DNA of 54,275 nucleotides from Clostridia bacterium (GTDB taxonomy: Bacteria; Bacillota; Clostridia; Saccharofermentanales; Saccharofermentanaceae): NCBI GenBank assembly GCA_024403755.1, contig JAKSRF010000003.1, positions 1 to 54,275 on the forward strand, written 5' to 3'. The notes beneath the pieces are model-generated. The model was given only the letters and a program-made list of their open reading frames with translations. It made no database searches and was not told where the DNA came from. Positions 45,498 to 54,210 of this stretch are shown in pieces; positions within the stretch are counted from its first letter, which is position 1; each line of letters begins with the position of its first letter. The position numbers were made by a program, and so were the translations under genes.

Positions 45498-46079
45498 TCA
45501 GTTGGATGAGTTAGCGGCTTCACGGTCTTTAATCATATGCTGAAGTGTTACTAAAATGGCAACTACAATAGGAGTAAATTCAGGCTCATAAATATCAATA
45601 CAGTATTTATCGTGTATGGAAAGCATTTTCTGACTTATTACTGCAATTATCTTATTGTTTTCGTCAAGAATCTCAAAATTAAGTCCCCATACGTTTCCGT
45701 TAAGATTCCAACCCAAGCCGATAATGTTAGTTACATCCTTATATATATGTAATAATTCGTTCGAAAGCTCGAATTTTTTACCGTCTGCCATCTCGACATA
45801 ATGACGCTCGTGAAACGAGAGGAATTTTCTCTCAATATGTGCCACTTTGTTGCCATCGGCATCCTCAATATCCGTTTTATCGTGAAGTGAGATAACCTTG
45901 GATATTGAACGGTATACTACCTTTTCAGAAGCATCTGTAATATCGATATGATGATTAAGAGACAAAATCCTTGTTGAAGTAAACAGGGAAAGAGCAGGTT
46001 CGCCGTGTTTTAAAACATTAACTGCATTAGCCTGTTCGCCCGCCTCTCTGTATCTTAAATGTTTTGAAAATGAACCCAT
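45498..46079 (-). CDS. LURP-one-related (Tubby-like) family protein
   Basis: The 193-residue protein shows the repeated beta-strand pattern of LURP-one/YxjI: LSLNHHIDITDASEKVVYRS, then FLSFHERHYVEMADGKKFEL, and MLSIHDKYCIDIYEPEF. The fold is a 12-strand barrel around a helix related to Tubby and phospholipid scramblases; bacterial members have no established role. No signal peptide is visible. Its GGAGAAAAG ribosome site is preceded by a 22-base perfect palindrome (46096-46117), in the gap after cysK on the same strand. Confidence 0.8.
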   Translation of the reverse strand: MGSFSKHLRYREAGEQANAVNVLKHGEPALSLFTSTRILSLNHHIDITDASEKVVYRSISKVISLHDKTDIEDADGNKVAHIERKFLSFHERHYVEMADGKKFELSNELLHIYKDVTNIIGLGWNLNGNVWGLNFEILDENNKIIAVISQKMLSIHDKYCIDIYEPEFTPIVVAILVTLQHMIKDREAANSSN

Positions 46080-46095
46080 AACTTTTCTCCTTTAA

Positions 46096-46117
46096 GTTTT
46101 ATTTTCGAAAATAAAAC
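46096..46117. promoter_or_regulatory. Perfect 22-base palindrome upstream of the LURP-one gene
   Basis: The sequence reads GTTTTATTTTC and then its exact complement GAAAATAAAAC. It may be an operator or the stem of a weak cysK terminator; there is no T-tract longer than the stem itself. Confidence 0.55.
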
Positions 46118-46144
46118 TACCAAGCAAAATGATAAGACGATAAA

Positions 46145-47074
46145 TCAGTTATCGAAAAGCTCGGTACTGAAATATCTTTCTCCCGTATCCGGAAGAACGG
46201 TAACAACAGTCTTTCCTTTACCTAACTCTTTAGCGAGCTTAAGGGCAGCCGTTACATTTGTACCGCTTGAGATACCGCAAAGAATACCTTCCTCGCGGAT
46301 AAGTCGTTTTGTAGTATTTATAGCTTCATCATCGGTTACGATGACAACATTCTCGTAGATATTTACGTCAAGATTGTCAGGAATAAGTCCGTCACCTATG
46401 CCCATCTGAAGGTGAGTACCGATACTTCCGCCTGAGAGAATAGCTGCATTCTGAGGCTCGGCAACCCAAATTTTGATATCAGGATTCTCTGCCTTAAGTG
46501 CATTTCCGATTCCGCTTAAGGTACCGCCGGTACCGAAGCCCGAACAGAAACCGTGAATAGGACCGTCTACGTCACGGAGAATCTCAACTGCAGTATGATT
46601 CTTGTGAACCTGCGGATTATCCGGATTGGTAAACTGCTGAGGAACCCACACATTGGAATCCTCTTCAGCCATCTTAAGAGCTGTCTGAAGACATTCATCT
46701 ATACATTTTCCGATATCACCGTCATCATGAATCAATACAAGCTCGGCACCGTAAGCCTTGATGAGCTTTCTGCGCTCTGCGCTTACCGAATCAGGCATAA
46801 TAATTCTTACATGATATCCGCGTACGGCACCTACCAAAGCAAGACCGATACCCTGATTACCGGATGTAGGTTCAACTATAATTGTATTGTGTGTGATTGT
46901 GCCGCGTTTCTCGGCTTCAATAATCATATTATAAGCAGTACGTGTTTTAATGGAACCGCCAATATTAATACCTTCGTACTTAACAAGGATATCTGCGTAT
47001 CCTTCAGGTACGATGTGTGACAGCTTTATAAGGGGAGTATTTCCCATTGCTTCAAGAACATCATTATAAATCAA
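46145..47074 (-). CDS. cysK: Cysteine synthase
   Basis: This pyridoxal-phosphate enzyme makes cysteine from O-acetylserine and sulfide. The PLP lysine lies in NIGGSIKTRTAYNMI (Lys43), a variant of the usual NPGGSVKDR; PTSGNQGIGLA (about 70-80), GFGTGGTLSGIG (about 175-186) and the C-terminal SSGTN bind PLP phosphate and substrate. A TTG start at 47074 is chosen: GGGAGG lies 6 bases upstream and MIYNDVLEAMGNTPLI is the family N-terminus. The in-frame ATG at 47134 would place the promoter -10 inside the coding region. The length is then 309 residues, normal. Confidence 0.9.
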   Translation of the reverse strand: MIYNDVLEAMGNTPLIKLSHIVPEGYADILVKYEGINIGGSIKTRTAYNMIIEAEKRGTITHNTIIVEPTSGNQGIGLALVGAVRGYHVRIIMPDSVSAERRKLIKAYGAELVLIHDDGDIGKCIDECLQTALKMAEEDSNVWVPQQFTNPDNPQVHKNHTAVEILRDVDGPIHGFCSGFGTGGTLSGIGNALKAENPDIKIWVAEPQNAAILSGGSIGTHLQMGIGDGLIPDNLDVNIYENVVIVTDDEAINTTKRLIREEGILCGISSGTNVTAALKLAKELGKGKTVVTVLPDTGERYFSTELFDN

Positions 47075-47114
47075 AATCGGCCTCCCAAAGAACCTAGTAC
47101 AAAAATGCTTTGCT

Positions 47115-47144
47115 ATTATAATACTTTTCAGCATATAAAAGCAA
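47115..47144 (-). promoter_or_regulatory. Promoter of cysK
   Basis: On the minus strand TTGCTT (47144-47139) and TATAAT (47120-47115) are 18 bases apart, just after the methyltransferase stop at 47154. The leader is about 35 bases to the TTG start. Confidence 0.6.
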
Positions 47145-47153
47145 TCAATAATT

Positions 47154-48353
47154 TCACTTGGTCATCTTATAGTAATTGTTAAATTGGCACTTAATGTTTC
47201 CGTTATAAACCTTGGTTCGCTTATCCGCTTTAAAGCCGGTCTGAACCTCGAAAGAATCATCCGGAGTAATTACACTTAAGCGCACGCCTTTGCGGCAATG
47301 ACCGAACTTATCAAGGTAAGTGTAGGCAATGGATTTGTATATTTTAAAAGCCTCTGCCTCGGTAAGAAGTCGTCCGCCGTAAGGTGGGTTTGTAATAATG
47401 AGTTGTCTGTCAAATCCGGTTCTCTCTGCAAGATGAGCAGGAGTCTGTGTTTTAAAATCGGCAACCTCAAGTCGAATGAATTTGTCCAAACCGGCATTCG
47501 CTACATTCTTACGAGCGTTTGAAACGGCGGTAGGATCTATATCCGAACCCCAGTAATAGCAGTCATCCAGTTCCGACAAATCTTCTTCGTCCAGTGCCTC
47601 CTCAAGAGCTGTTTTATAAACATCGCTTCCTATGTATGGCAAATTCTCATAGGAGAAGTGTCTTTTCTTTCCCGGCGCTATATTAAGAGCAAGCATTGCT
47701 GCCTCAATAAGAATCGTTCCGGAGCCGCACAAAGGATCAACCAGAGCTTCATATCCGAATGGTTTATAGTGAGCCAAAGACACAAAAGCAGATGCCAGTG
47801 TTTCTTTAATAGGCGCTTCATGCGTCAAAGGACGATAGCCTCTCTTATGAAGTCCGTCGCCTGAAGTGTCTATCATCATTCGTACGATGTCATCTACAAT
47901 TCCGAACTGTATTTTTACACAACCTTTTTTTGAATCCTCGAAAATGGATTCATCTGCATTCATATGTCTTGACGCACGTAATGAATCTACGATGGCTTTT
48001 TTTGCAAGACTCTGACAGGCAGGGATACCGAATAATTTGGATTTACGTGAAAAACCGTTTACAATAAATGCATAGTCCGAAGGAATAAAATCATTCCAAC
48101 AGATGGCTTTTGTTCCGTCAAAAAATTCTTCGAAGGTCTCAGCTTTAAATGAACCTGCTTCAAAAAATACACGTTCACCGCGTCGAACCCACATATTAAC
48201 TCTGGCAATATGTGTGGCAAAATCTTTGTCTGAAACAGAAAGAGTAACTACGCCGTCCGTTACGGTGATATTCTCTTTTGAGTAACCTACGGCCAATAAA
48301 TCCTCACGAACCAGGCTTTCCAAACCGAATAAAGCAGTAATAATAATGTTCAT
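47154..48353 (-). CDS. THUMP-domain class I RNA methyltransferase (RlmL/YpsC type)
   Basis: The 399-residue protein matches the family that adds N2-methyl to guanine in 23S rRNA (as in the first half of E. coli RlmKL). The N-terminal ferredoxin-like and THUMP regions span about 1-160 (with IQFGIVDDIVRMMIDTSGDG near 149-168). GLHKRGYRPLTHEAPIKE leads into the methyltransferase: SAM-binding DPLCGSGTILIEAAM (about 207-221), GSDIDPTAVSNARKN (about 268-282) and catalytic NPPYGGRL (about 320-327). It is transcribed alone; a -10 (TATAAT on minus, 48388-48383) lies 30 bases before the ATG. Confidence 0.92.
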   Translation of the reverse strand: MNIIITALFGLESLVREDLLAVGYSKENITVTDGVVTLSVSDKDFATHIARVNMWVRRGERVFFEAGSFKAETFEEFFDGTKAICWNDFIPSDYAFIVNGFSRKSKLFGIPACQSLAKKAIVDSLRASRHMNADESIFEDSKKGCVKIQFGIVDDIVRMMIDTSGDGLHKRGYRPLTHEAPIKETLASAFVSLAHYKPFGYEALVDPLCGSGTILIEAAMLALNIAPGKKRHFSYENLPYIGSDVYKTALEEALDEEDLSELDDCYYWGSDIDPTAVSNARKNVANAGLDKFIRLEVADFKTQTPAHLAERTGFDRQLIITNPPYGGRLLTEAEAFKIYKSIAYTYLDKFGHCRKGVRLSVITPDDSFEVQTGFKADKRTKVYNGNIKCQFNNYYKMTK

Positions 48354-48839
48354 ATAAACCTCGAAAAGTGAAATGCATTAGCATTATATCAGAATATTGC
48401 AGAAAAACATGTGTAATAATTGAAATCTGATTTTAGGTGTACACGAGTCGTGGACACTTTGAGAATTTTCAATTGAAAGAGAAACGGACAAGTACCACAG
48501 TTATGGTTTGTAACACAATTGCAACAAAAAGCAAGTGTTTTATCAAAAAATATTCTAAAAATATTCAATCCGATAACATCGGGCGTTAACAAGTTATTAA
48601 AAAATGAAGTCCTTGTTTTATGGTTATCTACAGAGTTTTGAACATTATGAACATTTTTGGTTGTTTATAAACGTTAAAACTAAAATTCTCTTGATAAGTA
48701 GGGGTAAAAGTAAATAATGTTTTATATTTAAAACTCTGTTTGCCGTTAAATGCGATTGTTACACAAAAATTACAAAAACTGTTAAAAAACAGATTATCTT
48801 TGATATAATTAAGTAGAATTTTTTAACTGAGAGGTGTAT
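48354..48839 (+). other. Long intergenic region with several small inverted and direct repeats
   Basis: The 486 bases between the methyltransferase and proA hold a hairpin (48437-48445 with 48449-48457, one mismatch), a palindrome TTTCAATTGAAA (48467-48478), a small hairpin CCGAT-AAC-ATCGG (48570-48582), a repeated AAATATTC near 48547-48565, repeated GAACATT near 48641-48656, and a DnaA-box-like TTATCTACA (48624-48632). No protein gene is convincing. A small RNA is possible but not shown. Confidence 0.45.
48804..48809 (+). promoter_or_regulatory. -10 element of proA
   Basis: A perfect TATAAT lies 30 bases before the proA ATG. The -35 region (GTTAAA, 48781-48786) is poor and overlaps a small CTGTT-AAAA-AACAG inverted repeat. 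Confidence 0.45.
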
Positions 48840-50120
48840 ATGAGCGAACTTACAATGCATGCCAAAGAGGCAAAGGAAGCTTCACATATTCTTTCCTGTC
48901 TTGATACTGAACAGAAGAATAAGGCACTTTTAAACATTAAGGATGCTTTGTGTAAAAACAGAGAATCCATTTTCGAGGCAAATAAGAAGGATTTGGAGAA
49001 AGCCATTGAGGATAAACTGCCTGATCCTATTGTAAAAAGGTTGAAGTTCAATGAAGATAAACTTAATGATGTAGTAAGCGGAATTGAGAGCCTTATAGGT
49101 CTCGCTGACCCTGTAAATGAGATAAAGCTTCATACAGAGCTTTCAGAGGGCCTCGATTTGTACAGAGTAACATGCGCCATCGGTGTTTTGGGAATTATAT
49201 TTGAGTCGCGTCCGGATGCATTGGTACAGATAGCTTCACTAGCTTTGAAGAGCGGAAATGCCGTTCTTCTTAAGGGTGGTTCAGAGGCTAAGAATACAAA
49301 TGCGATTTTGGCTTCTGTTATTTATGAGGCAGGTGTTGAATCAGGACTTCCTGAAGGTTGGCTTTATTTGATTACGGCACGTTCCGAAGTAAACGAGATG
49401 CTTGCTCTTAATCAGTATATTGATTTGATTATCCCGAGAGGCTCAAACGAGTTTGTACAGTATATAATGAAGAATACTACAATCTCCGTACTCGGACATG
49501 CAGACGGTGTCTGCCACACATATATTGATGATAAGGCAGATAAAGAATTGGCAAAGAAGATTGCAATTGATGCCAAGACGCAGTATGTCTCAGTTTGTAA
49601 TGCGACAGAGACAATCCTTATCAACAGAAATATAGGATTCGAGTTTGTTGATGAGTTGGTTGAGGCTCTCAAAAATGCCAATGTTGAGATTTACGGTGAT
49701 GATGAGTTAAGTACTCGATACGGATTGGAAAAGGTTACTGAGTGGCATCATGAATATCTTGATTATAAGGTATCAATGAAGCTGGTTGATTCGGTTGAGG
49801 AAGCAGTAGCACATATTAATGAGTTCGGTTCAGGACATTCCGATTCTATTATTACGACCGATAATGCTAAGGCAGAATATTTTATGTCTGCTGTTGATTC
49901 AGGAAATGTTATGTTTAACTGTTCTACAAGATTTTCCGACGGTTTCCGTTACGGCTTCGGTGCTGAGGTTGGTGTATCAACTTCTAAGCTTCACGCAAGA
50001 GGACCTGTCGGTCTTGAGGGATTAGTATCTTATAAGTATAAGATTTACGGTCATGGTGATATAGTAAAGGATTTTGCCGATCAAAAGCGTAAGTTTACGC
50101 ATAAGAAGTTTGATGTATAA
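48840..50120 (+). CDS. proA: Glutamate-5-semialdehyde dehydrogenase (gamma-glutamyl phosphate reductase)
   Basis: ProA reduces gamma-glutamyl phosphate with NADPH in proline synthesis. The sequence follows the family throughout: GVLGIIFESRPDALVQIASL (about 110-129), LKSGNAVLLKGGSEA (about 130-144), IIPRGSNEFVQYI, and the catalytic cysteine in YVSVCNATETIL (about 250-261), with HSDSIITTDNAKAEYF later. The length of 426 is normal. ATG at 48840 follows GAGAGG; a GTG two codons upstream would crowd that site. No proB lies in the window, so the kinase gene must be elsewhere. Probably co-transcribed with rpiB, 27 bases on. Confidence 0.96.
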   Translation: MSELTMHAKEAKEASHILSCLDTEQKNKALLNIKDALCKNRESIFEANKKDLEKAIEDKLPDPIVKRLKFNEDKLNDVVSGIESLIGLADPVNEIKLHTELSEGLDLYRVTCAIGVLGIIFESRPDALVQIASLALKSGNAVLLKGGSEAKNTNAILASVIYEAGVESGLPEGWLYLITARSEVNEMLALNQYIDLIIPRGSNEFVQYIMKNTTISVLGHADGVCHTYIDDKADKELAKKIAIDAKTQYVSVCNATETILINRNIGFEFVDELVEALKNANVEIYGDDELSTRYGLEKVTEWHHEYLDYKVSMKLVDSVEEAVAHINEFGSGHSDSIITTDNAKAEYFMSAVDSGNVMFNCSTRFSDGFRYGFGAEVGVSTSKLHARGPVGLEGLVSYKYKIYGHGDIVKDFADQKRKFTHKKFDV

Positions 50121-50147
50121 TTTGTTTTTATTTGAGGAGGTTATTGT

Positions 50148-50600
50148 ATGACTATTTCTGTCAGTTCCGATCATGCAGGATATGAATTAAAGCAGAAGGT
50201 AATTGCTTATTTGAAGGAGAAGGGAATTAATGTTATTGAAGAAGGTGCTCCTTCAGGAGATAAGCCGTATTCTTATGTTGAAGCAGGTTGTGCACTTGCT
50301 GAGGATGTATTAAGCGGTAAGGCAGATAAAGGTATTGCGATTTGCGGTACAGGTATCGGTATCTCAATTGTTGTTAACAAGTATAAGGGAATTCGTTGCG
50401 GTCTTTGTAATAACGAATATACTGCAAGAATGGTAAGACAGCATAACAACGGTAACGTGCTTGCCATGGGTGCCCGTGTTGTAGGTCAGGCTGTTGCTTT
50501 GGGTATGGTTGATGCCTTCCTTAACGAGGAGTTTGCAGGTGAGAGACACGCTGAACGAGTAGGTGATATCTGCAAGGTTGAGGAGAAGAATTTTAAGTAA
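50148..50600 (+). CDS. rpiB: Ribose-5-phosphate isomerase B
   Basis: RpiB interconverts ribose-5-phosphate and ribulose-5-phosphate in the pentose phosphate pathway. The N-terminus ISVSSDHAGYELKQKV contains the conserved Asp8 and His9, and the active-site cysteine is in GIAICGTGIGISI (Cys66). RCGLCNNEYTARMVRQHNNG (about 85-104) and the following GARVVG are standard. The length of 150 is normal. A GAGGAGG site lies upstream. A terminator hairpin follows at 50656. Confidence 0.95.
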   Translation: MTISVSSDHAGYELKQKVIAYLKEKGINVIEEGAPSGDKPYSYVEAGCALAEDVLSGKADKGIAICGTGIGISIVVNKYKGIRCGLCNNEYTARMVRQHNNGNVLAMGARVVGQAVALGMVDAFLNEEFAGERHAERVGDICKVEEKNFK

Positions 50601-50655
50601 ATTAATCTGACAATAGTTATTGTCTTATAAGGAGTGTGAAAGTCTGTGCAGTATC

Positions 50656-50686
50656 AGGAGCATTCGGACTTTGCGCTCCTATTTTT
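50656..50686 (+). terminator. Terminator after rpiB
   Basis: AGGAGC (50656-50661) pairs with GCTCCT (50675-50680), loop of 13, followed by ATTTTTG. The stem is short. Confidence 0.6.
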
Positions 50687-50900
50687 GTGATAGGTATATG
50701 ATATTAATATAGGGTGATTGTCAGATAAGAATGCGATTAGGCATCGAATTTACTAAAACCGGTTTTTCTGCAAGAATCATGCTTTTCCTTAAGGATTATA
50801 TGAACACACCTTACGGAATTGGCGTCTACAACAGTGATTGAAAGCGGAGACGGTGATTATTGTCAGTTTAGCGTTGCATATTAGTGTTGCAACTCAAACA

Positions 50901-50929
50901 TTCCATTCCATATATTGCAGTTGTATAAT
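50901..50929 (+). promoter_or_regulatory. Promoter candidate of the lipoprotein gene
   Basis: TTCCAT (50901-50906) and TATAAT (50924-50929) are 17 bases apart, 37 bases before the ATG. Confidence 0.45.
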
Positions 50930-50966
50930 GGTGTATAGGAATAGGCCGAATTGGAGGGATTTACTG

Positions 50967-53435
50967 ATGTCAGCAAAAACGACTCTAAAAACACTATCAA
51001 TAGTATTAGTCTTTTCGTTGCTGTTTCCTTTTGTAGGTTGCGCATCAAAGAATACTAAAGGACGTGTTGTCTCGAAATCTGATCCTTATTACAGTTGTGA
51101 TGAGATTACATTGGATATTCAAACTCCGAGTGCAGAAGATAAAGAGTTGAAATCTCGTTCATTTAGGCAAATAAACGTATTTCAGGATTGTGTTATTGTT
51201 TCAGTTTATGAAGAATATGTTATTCCTGAAGAACTTGAAAAGGAAATGGATGAATTTTGGAAAAACTTCTTTAAATATACTGAAGAAGATGCACTTGAAC
51301 TCCAAAACAGATATAACAGTTATTTCCGAAACGGCCTTGCATGTTTTGATATGGATGGAAATATGAAGGGCTTTGTTGACATACCATCCGATTCTGAGAT
51401 TGTTGGCATGAACGAAGATGCTGCAGGAAATCTGAAGATTTTGTTGTCTTCATTTATTGGGAACGGATACGCATATGAAATATGTGATATTTCTTCTGAA
51501 GGAAATATTACCAACGAGATTAGCTTAAATACTGATGGATCATCTATTTTGAACGAAGATTTTTTTGTTTTGGGTACTGGGAATTTTCTCTGTTATGAGG
51601 ATGCATACGATGGCTCATCAGTTCTGCTGTTCAGTTCTGAAGGAATGCTGTTAAGCGAAGAAAAAATATTAGATCCTATAACCAAGATGTCTCCGAGTAT
51701 AGACAGGCTCTTGCAAGTTGATGGAAAATTCTATGCCTGTTATGAAAAACAGGATTTATATGATGATTCTGTAATGCCTAAGATGTATATGTATGAGATA
51801 GACCCTTATTCAGCGAAAACGTTAGGTGAAGCGATTGAATCGACGAGTTCAATACATGCCAGCAAGCTGATACAGGGACAAGACGGTGTTTATGCCATTC
51901 TCGGCAACGGAATCGAGAAGGTTGATTTTATTGGGGAAGATTCATCTACTATACTGTCTTGGAATGAGACCGATTGTAATCATATCGGTGATAATCCTTC
52001 TAGCATCGGTTTTCGATTAGTATCAGAGAACGATATTTACTTAACTCGAGAAGTTATATCCGAACAGTATCAACTAATAGATACACCTAGTGAAATTCAT
52101 CTTTTGCACATAAAACGTGAAAGTACAAATCCTCATGCCGGAAAACAGATTCTTTATCTGGCTTATATTGGAGATATGAGAAAAGAATTCGTAGAATACC
52201 TTAACACCTATAATCTCAATCCTACACGAAATGTACGTGTTTTAGTTTCTGATTATTCAGGAGACAGCAGTCTTGCTTCATCGATGTACGGAATAATAGA
52301 GCCAAATTCAGACGAACTTTCGCTTATTGTTGATCAGATATATACAGATATCTTATCGGGAGATGGTCCGGATATTCTTTTGAATTTCGGTTCTTTTTCT
52401 CAGTTTGACACAGACCGAGTTCTGGTTGATCTCAATACTCTGATTGATGGCGAAAATGCGCTGGATAGAAATCTTCTTTTTGATAACATCTTACGAGCTT
52501 ATGAGAGGGACGGGAAACTCTATCAACTTCCTTTGAACTTTTCTGTGACAGGTATGGTAGCAAATAAAGCCTATGTCGGAAATCGTATAGGATGGACATT
52601 TGAAGAGACCGAAGAGATTTCAGAGTCCCTTCCTGATAACTGTACCATTTTCGGTAATATATCACAGAGTGATATGCTTCAGACTTTGATAGAGGGAGAA
52701 ATACATAATTTACTGGATTACGATAATCAGACGGTTATGTTTGATTCTCCTGCATTCAAGGAAATACTGGAAATGACTAACAAATTCGGAATTCCCAAAA
52801 CCAGTGCAGAGATTCTTGAGGAGATGTCAGAATCCGTAGATGTAATTAGCGAAGAAGAACTGTTTGATATCGGAGCAATCGTGGCATTAAAACGAACTGT
52901 ACACACATTGTCAAATTTCGGTATAGCAACTGAGTATTGTAATGGCAATGTATGCTTTATTGGAACACCAAACTCGGACGGCTCCGGTGCTAAAGCTGAT
53001 GATGTTTCTTCTGTTGCCATTTCCAAGTCATGTCCAAATGTTGATGAAGCATGGGATTTTCTTCGATATTTGCTGGAAGATGATATCCAATTGTCTTTGG
53101 CGAATTCGAATTTTAACTTTCCTGTTAATAGAAATGCATTTGAAACACAGATGAATCAGGCATTGGAAGAAAACCAATTAGGATGGGAACTCGCTGAAAC
53201 GGACGAAAGTTATTTTTCATATATGGCGAACTTATGCGGACACCTGACTGAGGATGATAAGGCTAGACTTCAAGAAGTAATTGAGGGCATTAATGGATTC
53301 TATGCTACAGATCCTTCTGCTATGATTATAATTGAAGAAGAGGTTCCGGGATATTTTCTCGGACAAAAGACAGTCGATGATGTTGTTGCTATTATTCAAA
53401 GCAGAAGCGAAACTGTTGTGCAGGAACGAGGTTGA
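50967..53435 (+). CDS. Large extracellular solute-binding lipoprotein with N-terminal beta-rich domain
   Basis: The 822-residue protein has a lipoprotein signal: basic MSAKTTLKT, a hydrophobic core and a lipobox FVGC, so Cys about 24 should be lipidated. Residues about 40-430 form a beta-rich region with repeated NGYAYEICDISSEGNI-like strands, suggesting a propeller. The C-terminal half (about 435-800) resembles family 1 sugar-binding proteins: SGDGPDILLNFGSF, LFDNILRAYERDGKLYQLPL and SCPNVDEAWDFLRYLLED. The ligand is unknown and no ABC permease lies nearby, so it may serve as a sensor or orphan binding protein. The ATG at 50967 follows GGAGGG; the frame continues upstream without signal-peptide character. 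Confidence 0.85.
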   Translation: MSAKTTLKTLSIVLVFSLLFPFVGCASKNTKGRVVSKSDPYYSCDEITLDIQTPSAEDKELKSRSFRQINVFQDCVIVSVYEEYVIPEELEKEMDEFWKNFFKYTEEDALELQNRYNSYFRNGLACFDMDGNMKGFVDIPSDSEIVGMNEDAAGNLKILLSSFIGNGYAYEICDISSEGNITNEISLNTDGSSILNEDFFVLGTGNFLCYEDAYDGSSVLLFSSEGMLLSEEKILDPITKMSPSIDRLLQVDGKFYACYEKQDLYDDSVMPKMYMYEIDPYSAKTLGEAIESTSSIHASKLIQGQDGVYAILGNGIEKVDFIGEDSSTILSWNETDCNHIGDNPSSIGFRLVSENDIYLTREVISEQYQLIDTPSEIHLLHIKRESTNPHAGKQILYLAYIGDMRKEFVEYLNTYNLNPTRNVRVLVSDYSGDSSLASSMYGIIEPNSDELSLIVDQIYTDILSGDGPDILLNFGSFSQFDTDRVLVDLNTLIDGENALDRNLLFDNILRAYERDGKLYQLPLNFSVTGMVANKAYVGNRIGWTFEETEEISESLPDNCTIFGNISQSDMLQTLIEGEIHNLLDYDNQTVMFDSPAFKEILEMTNKFGIPKTSAEILEEMSESVDVISEEELFDIGAIVALKRTVHTLSNFGIATEYCNGNVCFIGTPNSDGSGAKADDVSSVAISKSCPNVDEAWDFLRYLLEDDIQLSLANSNFNFPVNRNAFETQMNQALEENQLGWELAETDESYFSYMANLCGHLTEDDKARLQEVIEGINGFYATDPSAMIIIEEEVPGYFLGQKTVDDVVAIIQSRSETVVQERG

Positions 53436-53462
53436 TTGAATTTATTTTTCGGAGGCAAGAGT

Positions 53463-53984
53463 ATGAGCCTTGAGTTAATAAAGCTTTCTAAAGAATATGA
53501 GAAGCAGCTTGGTGATATGATTGAGGAATGGAAGGCTGATATTATAGCCAATAATACAGATCGATCGCCATGGGTTATTTTCAAAAACGATTAACATGAT
53601 TTCGATTATTATCTGGAAAATCTGGAAACAAAGCAGGAGACCGAACGGTGGGTACCGGATTCTGTTTTCTTTTTGCATGATACAGAACGAGATATTCTCT
53701 TGGGAGCAGTTAATATCAGACATAAGTTAAATGATGAACTTTTGTATACCGGAGGACATATCGGAGATGGCATACGCCCGAGCGAGAGGCGGAAAGGTTA
53801 TGCTACGGCTATGATTGCGCTTGCTTTGGAAGAATGTAAAAAGCTTGGCATTAACAAAGTCCTGATGTGCTGTGATAAGAATAATATAGGATCTGCAAAA
53901 TCTATCATAAAAAACGGCGGCGTTCTCGAAAACGAAGTTGAGGAAGATGGCCACCTGGAACAAAGATACTGGATTGAATTGTAA
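53463..53984 (+). pseudogene. GNAT-family acetyltransferase gene interrupted by a stop codon
   Basis: One frame from the ATG at 53463 (after CGGAGGC) runs 173 codons, a normal GNAT length, except for TAA at codon 44 (53592-53594). On either side the protein is continuous: WVIFKND, stop, HDFDYYLENLE; a tyrosine codon TAT or TAC is likely the original. The acetyl-CoA loop RPSERRKGYATAMIALALEE (about 109-128) and CDKNNIGSAKSIIKNGG (about 141-157) are intact. Translation could restart internally, but the N-terminal strands would be lost. Substrate unknown. A sequencing error cannot be excluded. Confidence 0.85.
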
Positions 53985-54014
53985 CTTAATCATCAACTCA
54001 GAAATGTTTTGGTG

Positions 54015-54051
54015 CTGTCTCAAAACAAAACATGGTTTTGGGACAGTTTTT
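54015..54051 (+). terminator. Terminator after the acetyltransferase remnant
   Basis: CTGTCTCAAAAC (54015-54026) pairs with GTTTTGGGACAG (54035-54046) in 12 pairs with one G-T, loop of 8, followed by TTTTTA. Confidence 0.92.
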
Positions 54052-54168
54052 ATTTGGCTGTAAACCACGGAATCCTGCAAATCAGCTGTGCTTTATCGTA
54101 AGCGCTTAACAATCCGGTGCCTATAAATGGGAGAAAAACAATGCAATACTTTGGAAAAAGTCTAATAT

Positions 54169-54182
54169 GGTCTAATTAGACC
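54169..54182. promoter_or_regulatory. TCTAA repeats and palindrome before the IS gene
   Basis: GGTCTAATTAGACC (54169-54182) is a perfect 14-base palindrome. TCTAA occurs at 54161, 54171, 54196 and 54206, pairs being exactly 10 bases apart. This may be a binding site for the element's own small protein. Confidence 0.45.
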
Positions 54183-54210
54183 TGATTGGACAGAATCTAA
54201 GGAGGTCTAA

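Larger units (their letters stand above)
50601..50966 (+). other. Intergenic region between rpiB and the lipoprotein gene
   Basis: Besides the rpiB terminator it contains a 36-codon open frame (50731-50841, starting MRLGIEFTKTG) without a ribosome site, which I do not accept as a gene, and the lipoprotein promoter. Nothing else is recognisable. Confidence 0.5.

Noticed and set aside
46096-46117. CodY box
   Set aside because: It resembles AATTTTCWGAAAATT but lacks the central base, so the half-site spacing is wrong; kept only as an unknown palindrome.
48389-48592. 67-codon minus-strand open frame in the intergenic region
   Set aside because: No ribosome site and no recognisable similarity; it runs across hairpins and AT-rich sequence.
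48624-48632. DnaA-box-like TTATCTACA, possible replication origin
   Set aside because: Only one imperfect match, no dnaA/dnaN neighbours and no cluster of boxes.
50731-50841. 36-codon frame before the lipoprotein
   Set aside because: No ribosome binding site, no family resemblance; overlaps the probable regulatory region.
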